From Kiritimatiellota bacterium B12222 (GTDB taxonomy: Bacteria; Verrucomicrobiota; Kiritimatiellia; SS1-B-03-39; UBA6053), in contig CP120722.1 in the NCBI GenBank assembly GCA_029719485.1, positions 1-64,000 on the forward strand: 64,000 nucleotides of DNA, read 5' to 3'. The position numbers and the translations under genes were made by a program. This document shows, in pieces, positions 59,801 through 64,000 of this stretch. The notes beneath the pieces are model-generated. The model had not been told where the DNA came from. It was given only the letters and a program-made list of their open reading frames with translations, and ran no database searches. The number at the start of each line of letters is the position of its first letter. The stretch's first letter is position 1.

Positions 59801-60796
59801 CCCGCTTCCGGAATCGATTCTAGCTGGGCTCCGGCTCCCGCCAACTCGCGACTCATCTATCGTGACAGCTCGCCCCTTACCTTAGGTCAACTTCGAGGAT
59901 CGTCAGCCACTGAATTAATTCCCGACCCTTCTTCACTTACACTCGGAGAAAACGGACGGGTACCTGCCGCCCATCTATTTATCGATGGAGCCTTTAATGT
60001 GAATTCTACATCTGTCGAAGCCTGGAAAGCCCTGCTGTCCGGATTGAGAGGAGTGGGTTTAGGCACGGCGCCGGCTCAATCAAACCTCACCCCTCTTCCC
60101 CGCTCGATCCGTCAACCCGGTTTAGCCCAAGATCTCCTTTCAAACTCCAGTTCACCTTCTGCACCCGAAACCTTCACCGGCCTGCGCTCACTCAACGATG
60201 CTCAAATAGATGCCCTCTCTACGGAAATCGTGAAACAGATTCGCTCCCGCGGTCCATTTCTGTCGCTGGCTCAATTCGTTAACCGAAACCTCACACCTTC
60301 AAATTCCTACGGTGACCCCGTAGCTGACACCGGTTTGGCCGGAGCTCTCCAACAAGCGATTGACCGCAGCGATATCAATGCACCTTTAAACGAAGACGCC
60401 TACCTCGAACCGGCGGAAACAAAACACAATCAACTCTATCCCGACAATGCGGACATGCCCACCGGAGACCACTCGGGATTAAGTCAGTACATGGCGGCAC
60501 CCGGATGGCTCAACCAAGCCGATGTCCTTCAAGCCATCGCCCCTTCTCTTGCCGCCCGGTCCGACACCTTCATCATACGCAGTTACGGAGAGATGGTGGA
60601 TCCTAACGATGCGAGTGATACCCCACGAGTTCTGGTTCGGGCTTGGTGTGAGGCCGTGGTCCAACGGGTACCGGACTATCTTGACGATACCGAACGCCCT
60701 ACCCAATTATCCTCACAACTCACGGGGCCCAATCACTTCTTCGGCCGTCGTTTTCGCATGGTCTCTTTCCGTTGGCTCTCACCCAATGAAATTTAA
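56882..60796 (+). CDS. Verru_Chthon cassette protein A-like, PilX-like membrane-anchored giant protein
   Basis: About 1,304 residues from the chosen ATG (alternative starts at 56828 and 56915). A basic stretch (RRHPSDPKHRRHGS) precedes one strongly hydrophobic helix (VLLLTLLVVSLLLVLTLGFTLMV) and then RIQLKEQTLHHQRQQAEFIAKLALNLAINQLQ, the arrangement of PilX/type IV pilus accessory proteins and of the large 'Verru_Chthon cassette protein A' family. The long ectodomain contains RYWTGIWGN, GRFAWWVGDEGLKAKFNMVDPY, and RVLVRAWCEAVVQRVPDYLDD near the end. That family normally sits with B, C and D partners that have prepilin-like N-termini; none is adjacent here. Function unknown, possibly pseudopilus-associated surface assembly. 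Confidence 0.62.
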   Translation: MSSALFVVSLYMKFLQYFSTRRHPSDPKHRRHGSVLLLTLLVVSLLLVLTLGFTLMVRIQLKEQTLHHQRQQAEFIAKLALNLAINQLQITAGPDQRSTANATLGDGATGITAASTATNGLSTTQRGTRYWTGIWGNLNAPESLFTESPEPILLSWLVSGNHPSFRFSNNGQITSPLLAPILPFTPGMSVVEQSGGNALNSSTSPTTPLLIGTQAAALLLGPASAGDHADAYVAAPLENLTQDSERVGRFAWWVGDEGLKAKFNMVDPYIEHENPDDGNSTDSRDSRYRVQVAQRNGIERMAAFDDSSYPTATTDATSALYHGVERTISRSQIPLATPSLSPTDLQAHIHDLTPYSKGVIADSQFGGLRQDLSFHLDPRSGDTFLDGSNLIPDGSTPVSLINGSKPSPFSRSIAEGGLGYSTLDVSPRLGPKWDQVKSFYRIALEQPINLNVQPAVDIDADPVMVQAGISPVIVQVRTLFAMRAGPEIQTSLILVLGNPYTRPLQAPEGLDFWYSLNPLPVKNGNILGSEFGLVCDYQPPPTAADPNFVYLFTRNEGLNVVGNKQIRYYPILKFTGDYLPSDPDAGHPGVLDQVLFRIPAGELNIPPGQTIAFKISSGSPSSETIDGNSYTVVPLSEMTSTALTYYIHSCDPHYISTDPRIPAGIFSGAPIDPDASFQYGHNIPGDVGAMLNYTLSVSGKPHSVLQRLSSARLFSSLGNNNTGFEDRGLHTIYGPNSLFPPYTDGQVVGGIKTIRYFLDGSVGNGRYGGESYRAVHAESNLLGSYQKLRGLTDPADSSGSSNIKNIAPFWFLGNPHFLAEDLTNDLDPFSSRQYVWGASNDPARGTDFVISDIPAAYTPEELPLLSLAQLSHLDLTADDLALGVNEQTGMAIGNSRYDRFVPRDASHTEFIPNYWSLEYSNQNDSSSNAVGAIPNWYEGYVPDLPKQDEIRRYDISYLLNTALWDRYFLSTLRPASGIDSSWAPAPANSRLIYRDSSPLTLGQLRGSSATELIPDPSSLTLGENGRVPAAHLFIDGAFNVNSTSVEAWKALLSGLRGVGLGTAPAQSNLTPLPRSIRQPGLAQDLLSNSSSPSAPETFTGLRSLNDAQIDALSTEIVKQIRSRGPFLSLAQFVNRNLTPSNSYGDPVADTGLAGALQQAIDRSDINAPLNEDAYLEPAETKHNQLYPDNADMPTGDHSGLSQYMAAPGWLNQADVLQAIAPSLAARSDTFIIRSYGEMVDPNDASDTPRVLVRAWCEAVVQRVPDYLDDTERPTQLSSQLTGPNHFFGRRFRMVSFRWLSPNEI

Positions 60797-60831
60797 GTAG
60801 ACACACTTTTCTATCAACCCCACAAATACCA

Positions 60832-61605
60832 ATGAAATATATCGTACTTTCGTCCCTGTTACTTTCTCTGATTATTCAACCCCAGTTACCTGCAGAAGAC
60901 ACAAAACCTAAAAAAGAAGCGAAAACAAAAATCCCCAGCGATACGATATTTTTCGGTAAAGCTCAGGGAGAAGGCGCTAAAACCAGACTGTTTATTCTTT
61001 CCGGACAATCCAATATGGCAGCGCTTCGCCACCAGGAGTCCATGGTCCCCATTCTGGAAAATGCGTTTCCCAACGATAGCCTGATCCTGGTCAAACACGC
61101 CCGCAATGGTCAACTCATCGTTCGCTGGGTCGCAGACTGGAAACCTGTTGGAGAATGGGCGTCCAAAGGAAATAGACTCGCCCCCGGCAACAATCAATTA
61201 TATCAACAGTTGATCAAAAGACTGCAGGAAGCGGTCACCGGAAAAACGATCGACAGCGTATCCTTTATCTGGATGCAGGGCGAAGCAGATGCCAAAAACG
61301 GTCAGTCTGAAAATTACGCAGATGCCCTCCGGAGTTTAGTCCAACAACTTCGAACAGACACCGGAGTTGAAACCATTACCGTGGTTATCGGACGCCTCAG
61401 CGATCATCTCAGTGGTGAAGAACACTGGGATCGAATTCGTAGCGTTCAAGTGGAAGTATGTGAAGCCAATCCCCTGTTCACCTGGGTCGATACCGATGAG
61501 TACAATGGCAAACATAACGGACTCCATTACACCGCGGATGGATATCAGAAGCTCGGAGAAAGTTTTGCAACTGAGACCGTCAAGCTGCTGAAGAATCAAG
61601 AGTAA
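60832..61605 (+). CDS. SASA-type carbohydrate esterase, exported
   Basis: 257 residues. The signal peptide (KYIVLSSLLLSLIIQPQLPA) is followed by block I FILSGQSNMAALRHQ with the nucleophile Ser, WMQGEADAKN with the conserved Glu, and NGLHYTADGYQKLGE with the C-terminal His. This is the intact counterpart of the decayed copy at 23615, matching it along most of its length. It lies 35 bases after the cassette-A-like gene and ends at a strong terminator. Likely an acetylxylan or other glycan acetylesterase. Confidence 0.88.
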   Translation: MKYIVLSSLLLSLIIQPQLPAEDTKPKKEAKTKIPSDTIFFGKAQGEGAKTRLFILSGQSNMAALRHQESMVPILENAFPNDSLILVKHARNGQLIVRWVADWKPVGEWASKGNRLAPGNNQLYQQLIKRLQEAVTGKTIDSVSFIWMQGEADAKNGQSENYADALRSLVQQLRTDTGVETITVVIGRLSDHLSGEEHWDRIRSVQVEVCEANPLFTWVDTDEYNGKHNGLHYTADGYQKLGESFATETVKLLKNQE

Positions 61606-61677
61606 CTCGTGCCCATGCCCTTGGTCTGACTCAAGGTCAACCAGCTTCAACAGCACTATCAACGCAACCACCCACAG

Positions 61678-61723
61678 GTCGGGGAATTGTCACTTTTTAA
61701 AGTGAGCAGTTCCCCGACTTTTT
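61678..61723 (+). terminator. Intrinsic terminator after the SASA esterase
   Basis: GTCGGGGAA (61678-61686) pairs with TTCCCCGAC (61710-61718), with an inner TCACTTT/AAAGTGA stem, followed by TTTTT (61719-61723). It ends the cassette-A/esterase transcript. Confidence 0.88.
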
Positions 61724-62137
61724 GCCTCTACGCTCCAGCATCAATACTCATTTTTAGAACAAATTTGAGGCTATACTTTTTCCAAATATACTCATCAATG
61801 TTGCCATAATCTCCGAAACTAAAAAATATACCGCCTCAAGTATACGATAAAATTATATATATAAGTTAATTTATTAGATTTTCAGTAGTTTTAGATGAGA
61901 AAATTAATCTATCCACAATTAAATAAAGATAATCTAGTCTTGCATATAATAGATAGCATCAGGCATTATCTTCTTATGCATCCTCGTGAAATCCATCTAT
62001 GCAGGTTCGAACACCGCTCACAAGATCACAACTCTGTCCGGCGCCCTCTCCAGCATTTTGCATTCTTCAACAAAATACATCAGTCTCTTCGAGAGAGTTA
62101 AACATCCCTTCAACCCTACAAGGTCCCAGTGATTCAT
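61724..62137. other. AT-rich intergenic region without a supported gene
   Basis: 414 bases between the terminator and the GH2 gene. It contains an alternating TA tract (about 61852-61862) and a 68-codon reading frame at 61895-62101 (MRKLIYPQLNKDNL...). That frame has no ribosome-binding site and no recognised relatives, so it may be a fragment or chance. The promoter of the GH2 gene should lie here. Confidence 0.5.
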
Positions 62138-64000
62138 ATGAGCTCCTGCCCCACCCCTCCATTTGATGACCCTCAACCCACGACGCGTTTTGCGTCTCAA
62201 CCCCGTTTAACTTTTCCTCTGGACAAGGGCTGGCGCGTCCGCAATCAACAAGAAAAGAAAAGCATCCCTGCCGTAGTTCCCGGCGATATTCATGGCGACT
62301 TATTGCGTGAAAACCTCATTCCGGATCCCTTTTTCGGTGAAAATGAAACGGAACTACAATGGATTGGAGAATCAGATTGGGTCTATGAACTCGATTTCAC
62401 CCTGCCAGAGTCTTTCAATACAAGCGATCGGATTGAACTAGATGCAGAAGGGCTGGACACCTTGGCCTCTATTTATGTGAATGGGAAACATCTTGCCGAT
62501 ACAGACAATATGTTCAGGCGCTGGAACTGGGATGTCTCAACATGGGTACGCCCAGGCCAAAATAGAATAGAAATTCACTTCAGCTCCGCATTAAACTTTG
62601 CTCGAAAAAAACAGCAAGAATCACCCATGGTTTTCTGGAATGCCACCCTGGCGGCATCCCCAGCTTGGATCAGAAAAATGCAGTGTAATTTTGGCTGGGA
62701 TTGGGGTACCCGTGCCGTGACCTGCGGGATCTGGCGCCCCATAAGGTTGGTCAGCGTTCCGTCAGCCCGATGGGATCAGGTGATTGTGGAACAAACACAT
62801 CGCTCCTCCGGAACGGTTGAACTTTCTGTAGATCTAAGCACACGCGGATCAAACCATGAAGGATTGAAAGTGGAATGCGATCTCTGTTTAGGGTCAGAAC
62901 AGATTGCACGCCATCACGAAGCGCTTCAGCAAGGCAAGAAGTGCATGAGTCTCACGGTTGAAGCTCCACAACTATGGTGGCCCAACGGCATGGGAGAACA
63001 ACCGCTGTACACCCTGACATGTCGCTTAGTCAACGCGGACGGCGTAGCCCTAGATATTGCAGAACGTAAAATTGGACTGAGAACCCTTCGCCTCGATAGA
63101 TCAGAAGACGAAGAGGGAGAACGCTTTGCATTTGAAATTAACGGGGTTCCTCTGTTTATAAAAGGCGCAAACTGGATACCGGCCGATGCTATTTTTTCCC
63201 GTCTGACAACAGAGGTCTACCGTAACTTAATTCAGGAAGCCGCCAACGCACACATGAACATGTTGCGCGTGTGGGGAGGCGGTATATACGAACAGGATAT
63301 CTTCTACGATATCTGCGATGAACAAGGCATACTGGTCTGGCAGGATTTTATGTTCGCCTGCTCCTCCTATCCTTCATTCGATCCAACTTTTATGGAATCA
63401 ATTCGTCATGAAGTACAGGACAATGTGCTCCGCCTTCATCACCATGCCTGCATCAGCCTGTGGTGCGGCAACAACGAACTCGAGCAAGGATTGATCGGTG
63501 AAGAATGGACCGATCAAACCATGAGCCTCAAAGATTACACGGCCCTTTTTGATGACTTGATCCCTCAGGAACTACGCAAGATTGATGCCTCCCGTCCCTA
63601 TTGGCCAGGCAGCCCGCACAGTCCAATCGGAAACCGGTACGACCACGAAAATACAGCCTGCGGAGACGTTCACATATGGAATGTATGGCATGGAAAAGAA
63701 CCCTTTGATTTTTACCGGACATCACGCCATCGTTTCGTAAGCGAATTTGGATTCCAATCCTTTCCGGAATTAAAAACAGTAGAAGCCTACACCCATCCGG
63801 AAGAACGGCAAATCAACAGTGCTGAAATGGAATTTCATCAACGCAGCAGCGTGGGTAACACGGGAATCATGCAGTATTTACTGGACTGGTTTCGCTTGCC
63901 GGAGCAGTTCGAGAACGTGCTCCGTTGCACCCAAATCCTCCAAGGCGTCGGCATCCAAATTGCCTGCGAACACTGGCGGCGTCAAATGCCCCGCACCATG
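62138..64000 (+). CDS. Glycoside hydrolase family 2 beta-mannosidase-like enzyme, partial at right edge
   Basis: The open frame runs 621 codons from ATG 62138 to the end of the window without a stop, so the C-terminus is missing. Without a signal peptide it is probably cytoplasmic. Domains in order: N-terminal sugar-binding jelly roll (FPLDKGWRV ... IPAVVPGDIHGDLLRENLIPDPF ... QWIGESDWVYELDF ... IYVNGKHLADTDNMFRRWNWDVS), the CNFGWDWGTR motif characteristic of beta-mannosidases, an Ig-like domain, and the TIM barrel (VPLFIKGANWIPADAIFSR, MLRVWGGGIYEQDIFYDICDEQGILVWQDFMFACSSYP). Acid/base Glu is in LWCGNNELEQG and the nucleophile Glu in RFVSEFGFQSFPE. With GH26 and GH38 this supports mannose-glycan use. 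Confidence 0.93.
   Translation, partial: MSSCPTPPFDDPQPTTRFASQPRLTFPLDKGWRVRNQQEKKSIPAVVPGDIHGDLLRENLIPDPFFGENETELQWIGESDWVYELDFTLPESFNTSDRIELDAEGLDTLASIYVNGKHLADTDNMFRRWNWDVSTWVRPGQNRIEIHFSSALNFARKKQQESPMVFWNATLAASPAWIRKMQCNFGWDWGTRAVTCGIWRPIRLVSVPSARWDQVIVEQTHRSSGTVELSVDLSTRGSNHEGLKVECDLCLGSEQIARHHEALQQGKKCMSLTVEAPQLWWPNGMGEQPLYTLTCRLVNADGVALDIAERKIGLRTLRLDRSEDEEGERFAFEINGVPLFIKGANWIPADAIFSRLTTEVYRNLIQEAANAHMNMLRVWGGGIYEQDIFYDICDEQGILVWQDFMFACSSYPSFDPTFMESIRHEVQDNVLRLHHHACISLWCGNNELEQGLIGEEWTDQTMSLKDYTALFDDLIPQELRKIDASRPYWPGSPHSPIGNRYDHENTACGDVHIWNVWHGKEPFDFYRTSRHRFVSEFGFQSFPELKTVEAYTHPEERQINSAEMEFHQRSSVGNTGIMQYLLDWFRLPEQFENVLRCTQILQGVGIQIACEHWRRQMPRTM

Noticed and set aside
55744-61866. 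AT-rich palindromic runs at about 55744-55760 and 61852-61862 as further operator copies
   Set aside because: They are simple alternating TA tracts lacking the G/C positions of the TGTATATACA core; more likely AT-rich promoter DNA.
61945-62030. tRNA-like GGTTCGAAC near 62004
   Set aside because: The flanking bases do not form a T stem and no acceptor or anticodon arm fits.
61895-62101. 68-codon reading frame as a gene
   Set aside because: No ribosome-binding site, no recognised similarity, and only one of several short frames in AT-rich DNA; kept only as a remark in the intergenic entry.
1-64000. CRISPR arrays, insertion sequences, integrases or attachment sites
   Set aside because: No regularly spaced repeats, transposase-like proteins or terminal inverted repeats were seen.

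Overview
The window looks like a chromosomal segment of a polysaccharide-degrading member of the Verrucomicrobiota or a close PVC relative. Supporting signs are four PEP-CTERM proteins with an IPEPS signature, pseudopilins embedded in glycosidase loci, three intact formylglycine-type sulfatases, and a 1,300-residue protein resembling the 'Verru_Chthon cassette protein A' family. Only dnaA, at the extreme left, is a core housekeeping gene; almost everything else is carbohydrate catabolism, its regulation, or surface display. No rRNA, tRNA, CRISPR array, transposase or phage gene was found.

Layout. 0-6 kb: dnaA, a GH26 mannanase-like enzyme, a CE12-type esterase, then an IclR regulator translationally coupled to a sulfatase. 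6-15 kb: two transcription units flank a GntR/LacI-chimeric (AraR-type) repressor gene. Leftward run a sulfatase, a GH13 glucosidase and an internally deleted lacZ; rightward run an FAD oxidoreductase, an SGNH hydrolase, an alpha/beta esterase and a SASA-type esterase. 15-24 kb: a PEP-CTERM/DNRLRE protein, HupE, and a tightly overlapping MoxR-DUF58-DUF4381-VWA-VWA-TPR (Bat-like) operon, followed by a decayed esterase/sulfatase locus. 24-38 kb: a leftward operon of about 8.2 kb (giant two-catalytic-domain glycosidase, sulfatase, serine hydrolase, toroid-like protein), a PEP-CTERM protein, and a pseudopilin pair. 38-52 kb: GH38 alpha-mannosidase, PEP-CTERM, AraC regulator, GH74-like propeller lipoprotein, pseudopilin plus aldose-1-epimerase lipoprotein, GH9 glucanase and a PadR regulator. 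52-64 kb: histidine phosphatase, sialate O-acetylesterase-type enzyme, LacI regulator, PEP-CTERM, cassette-A-like protein, SASA esterase, and a GH2 beta-mannosidase running off the right edge.

How it fits together. Mannanase, alpha- and beta-mannosidase, GH9/GH74-like enzymes, several esterases and sulfatases would together strip acetyl and sulfate groups from, and depolymerise, a complex (sulfated, mannose- or glucan-containing) glycan. The substrate assignment is inference. The strongest non-obvious signal is a repeated palindrome with core TGTATATACA. It occurs at five places plus two near-matches, nearly always placed on a recognisable promoter in front of a catabolic, PEP-CTERM or pseudopilin gene. 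It resembles the operator of AraR, whose domain architecture is shared by the GntR/LacI chimera encoded at about 10 kb, so these loci probably form one regulon. Two loci (truncated lacZ; fused esterase/sulfatase remnant) show ongoing gene decay inside this regulon.
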